A DNA stretch of 53,681 nt. It comes from Vicinamibacterales bacterium. GTDB taxonomy: Bacteria > Acidobacteriota > Vicinamibacteria > Vicinamibacterales > UBA2999. Numbering within the stretch: the first letter of the stretch is position 1; each line of letters opens with the position of its first letter. A model generated the notes under the pieces. It saw only the letters and a list, made by a program, of their open reading frames with translations. It made no database searches and had not been told where the DNA came from. Below are positions 1 through 8,203 of the stretch, one piece after another. The translations under genes were made by a program, and so were the position numbers. The stretch is from NCBI GenBank assembly GCA_041659285.1, contig JBAZYO010000023.1:1-53681 (forward strand), written 5' to 3'.

Positions 1-170
1 TCGGTCCGCGCCAGTTTGAGTGATTCGATCTGCCGCACCAGTTCGGGGTCGACCTTGGGGCCCTTGTCTTTCGCGACCTTGCGGCTTTCCTCGAGTTCGT
101 CCATGCGCTCTTGCAAGCGCGCTTCAGCGTCAATAAGGCCTTCGCCAGCGTCACCCATGTAGCCGCTCAT
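1..170 (-). CDS. Unknown small protein, 3' end outside window
   Basis: A minus-strand frame opens with ATG at 170-168 and stays open for 56 codons to the window edge, so the C-terminus is missing. A purine-rich stretch (TGAGGATAT) lies just upstream and may be the ribosome binding site. The visible protein begins MSGYMGDAGEG and is then rich in Glu, Arg, Lys and Leu with heptad-like spacing, which suggests an amphipathic helix or coiled coil. It contains no Cys and no membrane segment. It is divergent from lhr. I do not recognise the family. Confidence 0.55.
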   Translation of the reverse strand, partial: MSGYMGDAGEGLIDAEARLQERMDELEESRKVAKDKGPKVDPELVRQIESLKLART

Positions 171-201
171 TATATCCTCAAACACCGATGGCGGAGCCAA
201 T

Positions 202-240
202 ACCAGGGCCACAAGTGACGCAGATGACACAGAATTAACC
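202..240. repeat. Half copy of CGCAGATGACACAGA-type intergenic repeat
   Basis: The stretch reads CCAGGGCCACA, then GACGCAGATGACACAGAA. It matches one arm of the palindromic family described at 25018, 39344, 41881, 47065, 47563 and 52012. Only one arm is visible here, directly before the GTG start of lhr. Confidence 0.6.
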
Positions 241-242
241 TG

Positions 243-3200
243 GTGGCCGACACACTCCAATCCCACTTTCATCCGGCCGTTGCGGAGTGGTTTCGCACCG
301 CGTTTTCCGACGCGACGACGCCGCAGAAGCGCGGGTGGCCGGCGATTGCCCGCGGGGAATCCACGCTGATCCTGGCGCCCACGGGCAGCGGCAAGACGCT
401 GGCGGCGTTCCTGTGGTCGCTCAATCGCCTGATGTTCGAGCCGGTGCCGGACGCGGCGGCGCGGTGCCGGGTCCTGTACATTTCGCCGCTCAAGGCCCTG
501 GCCGTGGACGTCGAGCGCAACTTGCGGGCGCCGCTGGCCGGCATTTCGAACGTGGCCGCCGGGCGCGGCGAGGCGTTCCATCCGCCGGCGATTGCCGTGC
601 GCACGGGCGACACGCCCGCCGCCGAGCGGGCGAGGTTCCAGCGGACGCCGGCCGACATCCTGATCACGACGCCGGAGTCGTTGTTCCTCCTGCTCACCTC
701 GAACGCGCACGCGAGCCTGCGGTCGGTCGAGACCGTGATCATCGACGAGATTCACGCGCTGGTGGCCACCAAGCGCGGCGCGCACCTGGCGCTGTCGCTC
801 GAACGGCTGGAACGGATCGCCGGCCGGCCGCTGCAGCGCATCGGGCTGTCGGCGACGCAGCGGCCGCTGGAGGAGGTGGCGAAGTTCCTCGGTGGCGCCT
901 CCCCGAAAAGGGCCACCACGTCCGCCTCCGCGGGCGCTGGCCCGCTACGGCGAGACCGCGCCGTAGCCCGCAGTGCAAAGCGAGCGGGCGAAGGCGGGAA
1001 GGTCACAAGGAAGGACACGAAGCAGACCTCTTCATCAAAGACAGATTACGCAGATTCCGTGCACGACGAATTTGAAGACGATCACGCCGTCACCTATCGG
1101 CCGGTCACCATCGTCGACGCCAGCGCGCCGAAGAAGCTGGCCATCACCGTGCAGACGCCGGTGGAAGACATGGCCGCCATGGGGAAGCCGGCCGAACCGC
1201 GGAGCGGCCCGGCGTCGCGGGGCCCGGTGGCGCAATCGATCTGGAGTTCGATTCACCCCGCGCTCATCGATTTGATTCGATCGCACCGGTCGACCCTGCT
1301 GTTCGTCAACAGCCGCCGCCTCGCCGAGCGGCTGGCGGGCGCGCTCAATGAGCTGGCGGGCGAAGCGCTGGTGCGCGCGCATCACGGCTCGCTGGCGCGG
1401 GCGCAACGGACCGAGATCGAAGACCTGCTCAAGGGCGGGCACCTGCGGGCGCTGGTGGCGACCTCGTCGCTCGAACTCGGCATCGACATGGGCGCCATCG
1501 ACCTGGTGATCCAGATCGAGGCGCCGCCGTCGGTGGCGAGCGGCCTGCAGCGCATTGGCCGCGCCGGCCACTCCATTGACGAAGTCAGCGAAGGGATCAT
1601 CTTCCCGAAGTTTCGCGGCGACCTGGTGGCGTGCGCCGCGGTCACCGCGGCGATGCGCGGCGGCAAGGTCGAGTCTTCCCGCTACCCGCGCAACCCGCTC
1701 GACGTGCTGGCCCAGCAGCTGGTGGCCATGGTGTCGATGGAGCCGTGGGTGGTGGACGACCTGTTCCGCGCCGTGCGCGCGGCGGCGCCGTTTGCGGAGT
1801 TGAGCCGCACCATCTTCGACGGCGTGCTCGACATGCTCTCGGGCCGCTATCCGTCGGACGACTTCGCCGAGCTGCGGCCGCGGCTCACGTGGGACCGCGT
1901 CAACGGCGTCGTCACGGGGCGGCAGGGCGCCAAGCGGGTGGCGATTGCCAACGCCGGCACCATTCCCGACCGCGGGCTGTACGGCGTCTTCCTGTCCGGC
2001 GCGGAGAAAGACAAGGCCCGCGTCGGCGAGCTGGACGAAGAAATGGTGTTCGAGGCGCGGGCCGGTGAAACGTTCCTGCTCGGCGCCTCGACCTGGCGCA
2101 TCGATCAGATCACGCACGATCGCGTGCTGGTCTCACCGGCGCCGGGCCAGCCGGGCAAGATGCCGTTCTGGAAGGGCGAAGGGCCGGGGCGGCCCGTGGA
2201 GCTGGGCCTGGCCATCGGCAAGCTGGTGCGCGAGCTGCGCCGGCGCCCGCGCGCCGAGGCGCTCGCCTCGCTGCACCGGGACCACGGACTCGATCCGTTG
2301 GCCAGCGCCAACCTGATGCAGTACCTCGACGATCAGCAGGCGGCCGCCGGAGCCGTGCCCGACGACCGCACGATCGTGATCGAGCAGTCGCGCGACGACC
2401 TCGGCGACTGGCGGGTGGCGGTGCTGTCGCCGCTCGGCAGCCGCGTGCATGCGCCGTGGGCGATGGCCGCCACCGCGCGCATCCGCGATGAGGCCGGCGT
2501 CGATGTCGAGGTGATGTGGTCCGACGACGGGTTCGTGGTCCGCTATCCGGATGGCGAACGGTTGCCGCATCCGTCGTTGCTGCTGCCCGACCCGGACGAG
2601 GTCGAGCGCCTGGTGGTGCGGCAGCTCGGGTCCACGGCGATGTTCTCGGCGCGGTTTCGCGAGGCGGCCGGCCGCGCCTTGCTGCTGCCGCGCCGGCGCC
2701 CCGGCGCCCGCGCGCCACTGTGGCAGTTGCGCAAGCGCGCCGCGGATTTGCTGGCCGTGGCGGCGCGCTTCGGATCGTTTCCGATCATCCTCGAGACCTA
2801 TCGCGAGTGCCTGCGCGACATCTTCGACCTGCCGGCGCTCACCGACATCCTGGCGCGCGTGCGCAGCCGCGCCATCCGGGTCGTGCACGTCGAGTCGGCG
2901 ACGCCGTCGCCATTCTCCACCTCGCTGCTCTTCGGCTACGTCGCCAACTACATCTACGACGGCGACGCGCCGCTGGCCGAGCGGCGCGCCCAGGCGCTGT
3001 CGGTGGACCAGTCGCAACTGCGGGAGCTGATCGGCGACACCGGGCTGCGAGACCTGCTCGACGCCGGCGCGCTCGAGTCGCTCGAGGCCGACCTGCAGCA
3101 CCTGCCGGAGCGCTTCCACGCGCGATCGACGGATGCGGTGCACGACCTGCTGCTGCGCCTCGGCGACTTGTCGCCCGCCGAGATCGGCGAGCGGAGCGCG

Positions 3201-4943
3201 CCCGGCATTGCCGGCACGGCCATCGCCGACCTCGTCGCCACCCGCCGCGCCATCGAGGTCGGTGTCGCCAGTGAGCCGCGGCTGATTGCCGTCGAGGACG
3301 CGGCGCGGTATCGCGACGCCGTCGGCACGCCGCTCCCGCCCGGCCTGCCCGACGCGTTGCTGGAACCCGTCGACGATCCGGTCAGCGACCTCGTCCGGCG
3401 CTATGCCCGCACCCATGGGCCGTTCGTTGGCCAGGACGTCAGCGCGCGCCTCGGACTGGGCATCGCGGTGGTCGATGGCACGCTCGCGCGCCTGCGCGCC
3501 GCCGGCCGCGTCGTTGATGGCGAGTTCCGCCCCGGCGGCCGCGGCCGCGAATGGTGTGACGCCGAGGTGCTGCGCAGCGTGCGCCAGCGCTCGCTCGCCA
3601 AGCTCCGCCAGCAAGTGGAGCCCGTCGATGCCGGCGCGCTCGGGCGCTTCCTGGTCCGCTGGCACGGCCTGTCGCGGCCGCGGGCCGGCCTGGATGGCCT
3701 GCTCGACGTGATCGAGCAACTGCAGGGCGTGCCGCTGGTGGCGTCCCTCCTCGATCGCGAGGTGCTGGCCGCGCGCGTGCGCGATTACACACCGGCCATG
3801 CTCGACACGCTGATGGGCGCCGGCGAGGTGACGTGGGTCGGCGTCGAGCCGTTGGGCGAACGCGACGGGCGCATCGCGTTGTACCTGACGGATCACGTGG
3901 CCACGCTGCGGCCGCCGGAAGGGCTCGACGCCGCGCGCCAGCAAGGGCTCGCTGAACGCGACGCGCACATGATCGCGTTCCTGCGACGGCATGGCGCGTC
4001 GTTCTTCGGGCCGCTGCACGAGGCGGCCGGCGGCGGCTTTCCGCAAGAGACGCTGGATGCCCTGTGGGACCTCGTCTGGAAGGGCCTGGTCACCAACGAC
4101 ACGCTCCACGCGCTGCGGGCCTATGCGGCGCCGCCGGAACGCGCGCGGCGCCACGGCCGGCCGCCGTTTCGATCGCGCCGGCTGGTGCCGCCATCCGCGG
4201 AAGGGCGATGGACGCTGGTCCCCTCGGCAACCAGCACGCCGACGTCGTGGGCCACCGCCATGGCCAGCCAACTGCTGTCGCGCCACGGCGTGGTGACGCG
4301 CGACAGCGCCGCCCTCGAACAACTGCCGGGCGGCTTCTCCGCGATCTATCCGGTCCTCCGCCGGCTCGAGGAAACCGGCCGCATCCGCCGCGGCTACTTC
4401 GTGGCCGGATTGGGCGCGGCCCAGTTCGCGCAACCGGGCGCCATCGATCTGCTGCGCGACGCGCGGGATGCCGGTGACGAGGACGTCACCGTCACGCTGT
4501 CGTCAACGGACCCCGCGAATCCGTATGGCGTGCTGATCCCATGGCCTGAGCAGACCACCCAGCGGCCTGCCCTGAGCGACGCCGATTCGAAGACGGGGCG
4601 GAGTCGAAGGGCCGGCGCGCGCGTCGTGCTGGTCAACGGCCTGCTGGCCGGCTGGATTGGACGCGGCGATCGCCTACTGCTGGTCTCGCTCCCCGCCGAT
4701 GAACCGGAGCGATCGCGGACCGGCCGCGCGCTGGCGCGCGAGCTCGTGCGTCTCGCCCGGCACGCGCCCGAAGGCCGGCGCGGCTGGCTGATCGAGGAGA
4801 TCAACGGGCAACCCGCGGCCACCGACCCGGCGAGTCGGTTCCTGCTCGAAGCGGCGTTCACCGCGACAGGCATGGGGTTGCAACTGCGCGTCGCCAAGCG
4901 CCCGGCCGGGCAGGACCCGGACGACGAGTCGCCGGATGCCTGA
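243..4943 (+). CDS. lhr: Lhr-family superfamily 2 DNA helicase
   Basis: Large 3'-5' ATP-dependent helicase of the Lhr (large helicase-related) family, which translocates on ssDNA and is linked to DNA repair. At 1566 residues it matches the full-length form (E. coli Lhr is about 1540). Visible motifs: Walker A APTGSGKT (residues 45-52), DEIH box (about 170), LSATQRP, LFVNSRRLAERL, then SSLELGIDMG and QRIGRAGH (motifs V/VI). A long winged-helix and Lhr C-terminal region follows. The start is GTG at 243, the first plausible codon before MADTLQSHFHP. A 67-residue low-complexity insertion (residues 219-285) lies between FLGG and RPVTIVDA and is encoded by repeat-like DNA. The stop overlaps the ATG of a nei remnant, and lhr-nei adjacency is known in actinobacteria. 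Confidence 0.95.
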   Translation: MADTLQSHFHPAVAEWFRTAFSDATTPQKRGWPAIARGESTLILAPTGSGKTLAAFLWSLNRLMFEPVPDAAARCRVLYISPLKALAVDVERNLRAPLAGISNVAAGRGEAFHPPAIAVRTGDTPAAERARFQRTPADILITTPESLFLLLTSNAHASLRSVETVIIDEIHALVATKRGAHLALSLERLERIAGRPLQRIGLSATQRPLEEVAKFLGGASPKRATTSASAGAGPLRRDRAVARSAKRAGEGGKVTRKDTKQTSSSKTDYADSVHDEFEDDHAVTYRPVTIVDASAPKKLAITVQTPVEDMAAMGKPAEPRSGPASRGPVAQSIWSSIHPALIDLIRSHRSTLLFVNSRRLAERLAGALNELAGEALVRAHHGSLARAQRTEIEDLLKGGHLRALVATSSLELGIDMGAIDLVIQIEAPPSVASGLQRIGRAGHSIDEVSEGIIFPKFRGDLVACAAVTAAMRGGKVESSRYPRNPLDVLAQQLVAMVSMEPWVVDDLFRAVRAAAPFAELSRTIFDGVLDMLSGRYPSDDFAELRPRLTWDRVNGVVTGRQGAKRVAIANAGTIPDRGLYGVFLSGAEKDKARVGELDEEMVFEARAGETFLLGASTWRIDQITHDRVLVSPAPGQPGKMPFWKGEGPGRPVELGLAIGKLVRELRRRPRAEALASLHRDHGLDPLASANLMQYLDDQQAAAGAVPDDRTIVIEQSRDDLGDWRVAVLSPLGSRVHAPWAMAATARIRDEAGVDVEVMWSDDGFVVRYPDGERLPHPSLLLPDPDEVERLVVRQLGSTAMFSARFREAAGRALLLPRRRPGARAPLWQLRKRAADLLAVAARFGSFPIILETYRECLRDIFDLPALTDILARVRSRAIRVVHVESATPSPFSTSLLFGYVANYIYDGDAPLAERRAQALSVDQSQLRELIGDTGLRDLLDAGALESLEADLQHLPERFHARSTDAVHDLLLRLGDLSPAEIGERSAPGIAGTAIADLVATRRAIEVGVASEPRLIAVEDAARYRDAVGTPLPPGLPDALLEPVDDPVSDLVRRYARTHGPFVGQDVSARLGLGIAVVDGTLARLRAAGRVVDGEFRPGGRGREWCDAEVLRSVRQRSLAKLRQQVEPVDAGALGRFLVRWHGLSRPRAGLDGLLDVIEQLQGVPLVASLLDREVLAARVRDYTPAMLDTLMGAGEVTWVGVEPLGERDGRIALYLTDHVATLRPPEGLDAARQQGLAERDAHMIAFLRRHGASFFGPLHEAAGGGFPQETLDALWDLVWKGLVTNDTLHALRAYAAPPERARRHGRPPFRSRRLVPPSAEGRWTLVPSATSTPTSWATAMASQLLSRHGVVTRDSAALEQLPGGFSAIYPVLRRLEETGRIRRGYFVAGLGAAQFAQPGAIDLLRDARDAGDEDVTVTLSSTDPANPYGVLIPWPEQTTQRPALSDADSKTGRSRRAGARVVLVNGLLAGWIGRGDRLLLVSLPADEPERSRTGRALARELVRLARHAPEGRRGWLIEEINGQPAATDPASRFLLEAAFTATGMGLQLRVAKRPAGQDPDDESPDA
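897..1097 (+). repeat. Repeat-derived in-frame insertion inside lhr
   Basis: These 201 bases encode residues 219-285 of Lhr, a Ser/Thr/Lys/Arg-rich linker where relatives have a much shorter joint. The DNA contains a TCCGCC...GGGCGAAGGCGGGA-like half palindrome (about 929-998). It is followed by CACAAGGA and GATTACGCAGATTCCGTG (about 1003-1060), similar to the genome's intergenic repeat arms. The reading frame is kept, so the helicase is probably still functional. Confidence 0.6.
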
Positions 4944-5007
4944 TGGCGACACCATCTTCCGGACGGCGCGCGCCATCCACTGGTGTCCGACCTGCCAAAA
5001 GGGATGA
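4936..5007 (+). pseudogene. nei: Deletion remnant of nei (endonuclease VIII/Nei2)
   Basis: An ATG at 4936, overlapping the last codons of lhr, opens a 23-codon frame. It reads MPDGDTIFRTARAIH and continues directly into WCPTCQKG and a stop. The first part is the typical N-terminus of Nei/Nei2 glycosylases (MPEGDT, with Pro2 as the catalytic nucleophile in the family). The second is the typical C-terminal end of their zinc finger (E. coli Nei ends in YWCPGCQH). The roughly 240 residues between are absent while the frame is preserved. The remnant therefore joins the two ends of a nei gene, and the middle was deleted in the genome or lost in assembly. A GGGGTCAG repeat begins at the stop codon. 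Confidence 0.8.
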
Positions 5008-5020
5008 TTGGGGTCAGGCC
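5003..5020. repeat. Single GATGATTGGGGTCAGG unit (REP-like)
   Basis: The 18 bases match the unit repeated at 22382-22558. The copy overlaps the stop of the nei remnant and precedes the convergent 3' end of fdhD. Confidence 0.6.
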
Positions 5021-5024
5021 GTGG

Positions 5025-5843
5025 TCAGCCGATTCGCTGCGGATGCGTGTAGATATTAAAGGTGGCGCCGCGGACGAAGCCGCAGAGCGTGATGCCGGCC
5101 TGGTCCGCCAGGTCGATGGCGAGGCTCGACGGCGCCGACACCGCGGCAATCAACGGCACGCCGGCGAGCAGCGCTTTTTGCACCAGCTCGAACGACGTGC
5201 GGCCCGACACCAGCAACATCCGCTCGTCGAGCGGGTGGTGGCCGGCCAGCAGCGTGCGGCCCACGATCTTGTCCACCGCGTTGTGACGGCCAACGTCCTC
5301 CGCCGACAGTTGCAGCGCGCCCGACCGATCGAACAGGCCGGCCGCGTGCAGCCCGCCGGTTGAATCGAACACCGCCTGCGCCGGCCGCAACCGGTCCGGC
5401 AGCGAGGCGATGACCCCGGCGGCCACCGTCCACTTCCCCGCCACCGCCGAGACTCGCGCCTGCAACGACTCGATGGTGCGGCGGCCGCACAGGCCGCACG
5501 ACGCCGTCACCATCACCTGGCGCCGATCCCCAAGCCGCGCGCCGAGCCGCTCCACGGCGTCACCCAGCACGGTCACGTTGATGGTGTTGCCGCGCCCCTC
5601 ATCGTCGGCATCCGCGCAGTACTCGATGGCGCCAATCTCGTCGACGGTGCGAATCACGTCTTCGGCGAGGAGGAAACCGGCGGCCAGGTCGCGGTCGGCG
5701 CCGGGCGTGCGCATGATCACGGCGAACGGCGACCCGTTGACCCGAACCGCCATCGGCTCCTCGACCGCGACGCGATCGGTCACCGGCTCGGATTGGCCCG
5801 CGCGATGGATGACGACGTCCCGGATCCCGGGTTGGTTAGGCAC
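5025..5843 (-). CDS. fdhD: Formate dehydrogenase accessory sulfurtransferase FdhD
   Basis: FdhD passes sulfur from IscS to the molybdenum (bis-MGD) cofactor of formate dehydrogenases in the cytoplasm. The 272-residue protein has the family length. It carries the conserved SCGLCG segment with the two Cys that carry persulfide, then the downstream DVGRHNAVDK and VSGRTSFEL motifs that bind the cofactor. The start is GTG, read as MPNQPGIRDVV. Only seven bases separate it from the terC stop upstream, so the two are probably co-transcribed. No formate dehydrogenase subunit lies in the window, so its client enzyme is elsewhere or is another bis-MGD oxidoreductase. Confidence 0.93.
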   Translation of the reverse strand: MPNQPGIRDVVIHRAGQSEPVTDRVAVEEPMAVRVNGSPFAVIMRTPGADRDLAAGFLLAEDVIRTVDEIGAIEYCADADDEGRGNTINVTVLGDAVERLGARLGDRRQVMVTASCGLCGRRTIESLQARVSAVAGKWTVAAGVIASLPDRLRPAQAVFDSTGGLHAAGLFDRSGALQLSAEDVGRHNAVDKIVGRTLLAGHHPLDERMLLVSGRTSFELVQKALLAGVPLIAAVSAPSSLAIDLADQAGITLCGFVRGATFNIYTHPQRIG

Positions 5844-5850
5844 TCTGGCC

Positions 5851-6855
5851 CTAGTCTACGGCCTTGCGCCGATCGACGATCAGCGACGCCACAATCGAGC
5901 CGCCGACCAGCGAGCCGATAATCGCGAGCGACCAGCCGATCGGGAAATGCCCGTCAAAGGCCTGGTTCAGCCAGATCATCTTGAGGCCAATGAACATCAG
6001 CACGCCGGCCAGCCCGAAGCGCAGCAGCGTGAACCGGGCGACGGCGCCGGCCAGCACGAAATAGAGCGACCGCAGGCCCAGGATCGCGAACACGTTCGAC
6101 GTGAACACGACCAACGGCTCCCGGGTCAGCGCGAAAATGGCGGGGACCGAGTCGATGGCGAACACGATGTCGCTCATCTCGATCGCCATCAGCGCGAGAA
6201 ACAGCGGCGTGGCGTGCCAGCGCCCGTCGATGCGCGAGAAGAAGTTGTGGCCGTCGAAGTCCTTGCTCACCGGCATCAGGCGATGCGTCAGCCGGACCAG
6301 CGGGTTCCGGGCCGGATCCATCTCGTCGGACCCGCTGCCCAGCATCTTGATGCCGGTGAAAATCAGGATCGCGCCGAACAGAACGATGACCCAGTGGTAG
6401 GTGAGCAGCACCGCGCCCAGGGCGATAAAGGCGGCGCGGAAGATCAGCGCGCCGAGAATGCCGTAGAACAGCACGCGATGCTGGTAGGCCGACGGCACGC
6501 TGAAGAAGGTGAAGATCACCACGAACACGAACATGTTGTCCACCGACAACGTGTATTCAACGACGTAGCCGGCGAGGAATTCGAGGGCCACCTGCCACGC
6601 CGACGCCGCCGGGTCGAAGCCCGGCACGGCCATCAATCGCGGGTCATTCGCGAACGCCGACGACGCGTAGTAATAGAGGAGGACGTTGAACACCAGCGCC
6701 AGCGAGATCCAGATGACGCTGAACTTGGCGGCTTCGCGAATCGTGAGTTCGTGGTCTTTGCGGTGAAACACGCCCAGGTCCACCGCCAGCATCGCCAGGA
6801 CGAACAGCACGAAGACCGCGTAGAACCACCAGTACTCCGCGAGCGGAAAGAGCAT
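5851..6855 (-). CDS. TerC/Alx family integral membrane protein
   Basis: Inner-membrane protein of the TerC family, whose members (Alx, TerC, MeeF) are implicated in manganese export, metal loading of secreted proteins and tellurite resistance. The 334-residue protein shows about eight to nine hydrophobic helices. Family acidic motifs within membrane segments include AVDLGVFHRKD near the N-terminus, VEYTLSVDNMFVF and MSDIVFAIDSVPA. The reading frame is open far upstream (to 7827), but the start chosen is ATG 6855 (MLFPLAEYWWF), preceded by GGAAGAG. Everything upstream of that is antisense to yajQ and its neighbour. It heads a two-gene unit with fdhD. The substrate cannot be told from sequence. 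Confidence 0.88.
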   Translation of the reverse strand: MLFPLAEYWWFYAVFVLFVLAMLAVDLGVFHRKDHELTIREAAKFSVIWISLALVFNVLLYYYASSAFANDPRLMAVPGFDPAASAWQVALEFLAGYVVEYTLSVDNMFVFVVIFTFFSVPSAYQHRVLFYGILGALIFRAAFIALGAVLLTYHWVIVLFGAILIFTGIKMLGSGSDEMDPARNPLVRLTHRLMPVSKDFDGHNFFSRIDGRWHATPLFLALMAIEMSDIVFAIDSVPAIFALTREPLVVFTSNVFAILGLRSLYFVLAGAVARFTLLRFGLAGVLMFIGLKMIWLNQAFDGHFPIGWSLAIIGSLVGGSIVASLIVDRRKAVD

Positions 6856-6939
6856 CACTCTTCCAGCGTACGTGCCGCCGCGGCTTCGAATAACTAGGTA
6901 TTTTCGTCCGCGATCGACGGCATGAGCGAAGGGTTGCGA

Positions 6940-6945
6940 TAGGAT
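6940..6945 (+). promoter_or_regulatory. -10-like box TAGGAT, six bases before yajQ ATG
   Basis: TAGGAT is followed by six bases and then ATG, so transcription would begin at or beside the start codon. No Shine-Dalgarno sequence intervenes. Confidence 0.45.
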
Positions 6946-6951
6946 CGAGTC

Positions 6952-7452
6952 ATGGCCAGCACCTATTCGTTCGACGTCACGTCCACCATCGACCTGCCCG
7001 AGGTGGACAACGCCGTCAACCAGGCGCGCAAGGAAATTGCCCAGCGCTTCGACTTCAAGGGATCGTCCGCCGCGATCGACGTCGACGCGAAGGCCAACAC
7101 CCTCACCCTCACCGCCGAAGACAACTTCAAGCTCGAGTCGGTCTGGGACGTCCTGCAGACCCGGCTGATCAAGCGGAACGTGGCGGTGAAGAACATGAAG
7201 CGCGAGGAGATCCTGCCCGCCGCCGGCAGCACGGTGAAACAGGTGATCACGATGCAGCAGGGCATTCCCAGCGACGCCGCGCGCGAGATCGTCAAGCACC
7301 TCAAGGACCTGAAGATGAAGAAGGTGCAGGCCCAGATCCAGGCCGACCAGATCCGCGTGACCTCCGCGTCCAAGGACGAACTCCAGGACGCCATGCAGGC
7401 GCTGCGGGCGAAAGACTTCGGCGTGGCCCTCCAGTTTGGCAACTACCGTTAA
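6952..7452 (+). CDS. yajQ: YajQ family nucleotide-binding protein
   Basis: The 166-residue protein matches YajQ throughout. It begins with STYSFDVTSTIDLPEVDNA, continues with the QRFDFKG strand, and ends in DFGVALQFGNYR. YajQ has two RNP-like domains. In Xanthomonas its homologue binds cyclic di-GMP and acts with a transcription factor; in other species it binds GTP or tRNA. Its role here is not known. The start is ATG 6952, preceded at six bases by TAGGAT. The coding end overlaps the likely TTG start of the next gene by 17 bases, which suggests translational coupling. Confidence 0.94.
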   Translation: MASTYSFDVTSTIDLPEVDNAVNQARKEIAQRFDFKGSSAAIDVDAKANTLTLTAEDNFKLESVWDVLQTRLIKRNVAVKNMKREEILPAAGSTVKQVITMQQGIPSDAAREIVKHLKDLKMKKVQAQIQADQIRVTSASKDELQDAMQALRAKDFGVALQFGNYR

Positions 7453-8203
7453 GCGGGGACACGTTCCGCTCGAGCGCGCCGTCTCCAAGCTGGGGCTGGC
7501 GAGCCGGACCGAGGCGCGGGCCTTGATCGCGGCCGGCCGCGTCACCGTCGATGGAGCCGCCGTCACCAACCCGGCCAGGCTCGTGGTCCCCGAACGCGTG
7601 GCAATCGCCATCGACGGCGCCGCGTCGCGCCCTGCCCGCCCCCTCACCATCGTCCTGCACAAGCCGCGCGGCGTGGTGACCACGCGATCGGATCCCGAGG
7701 GCCGGAAGACCGTGTTCCACCTGCTGGCGGAGGTCCCCGCCCGGGTCATGCCGGTGGGCCGCCTCGACCTGGCCACGAGCGGACTCCTGATCCTCACCAA
7801 CGACACGCGATTGGCCGACTGGCTCACCGACCCCCGCTCGGCGGTGACGCGCGTCTACCTGGTCACGGTGAAGGGCCGGGTGGATGACGCCACCGCGCAG
7901 CGCCTCGTGCGCGGGGTCACCGACGATGGCGAGCGGCTGGCGGCGGATGCCGCGGAAGTCAGGAAGGCGTCGTCACGCGAGAGTCACCTGGTGCTGACGC
8001 TGACCGAAGGCAGGAATCGCGAGGTCCGGCGGATGCTCGCCGCCATTGGACATCCGGTCACGCGCCTGCGGCGCGTCCAGTTCGGCGGACTCGAACTCGG
8101 CACGCTCGCGCCGGGCGCGTGGCGCGAGGTCGGCCCCGACGAATTGCGCCGCGCCTTCCCCGGCCGGCCTCAGCCGAGAAAGCGCGAGCCGAGCCCGAAG
8201 TAG
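7436..8203 (+). CDS. RsuA/RluB-family rRNA pseudouridine synthase
   Basis: Converts uridine to pseudouridine in ribosomal RNA (small or large subunit not decidable). An S4 RNA-binding domain occupies about residues 12-60 (SKLGLASRTEARALIAAGRV). The catalytic domain follows, with KPRGVVTT, the active-site loop PVGRLDLATSGLLILTND containing the catalytic Asp, and the C-terminal EGRNREVRRML motif. Length (about 255) is normal. The first in-frame start is TTG 7436, inside the end of yajQ; no ATG precedes the S4 domain, so TTG or a later GTG must be used. The 3' end overlaps the convergent mgtE-like gene by 34 bases. Confidence 0.9.
   Translation: MATTVKRGHVPLERAVSKLGLASRTEARALIAAGRVTVDGAAVTNPARLVVPERVAIAIDGAASRPARPLTIVLHKPRGVVTTRSDPEGRKTVFHLLAEVPARVMPVGRLDLATSGLLILTNDTRLADWLTDPRSAVTRVYLVTVKGRVDDATAQRLVRGVTDDGERLAADAAEVRKASSRESHLVLTLTEGRNREVRRMLAAIGHPVTRLRRVQFGGLELGTLAPGAWREVGPDELRRAFPGRPQPRKREPSPK

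Noticed and set aside
2133..4433. A 766-codon minus-strand open frame opposite lhr
   Set aside because: It is an antisense shadow of the GC-rich lhr gene, with Arg/Gln/Ala/Gly-rich sequence and no family pattern.
5025..5843. Part of a formate dehydrogenase operon
   Set aside because: Only the accessory gene fdhD is present; neighbours are terC and the nei remnant.
5851..7827. A 658-codon TerC frame
   Set aside because: The upstream half is antisense to yajQ and the pseudouridine synthase; TerC homology begins at ATG 6855.
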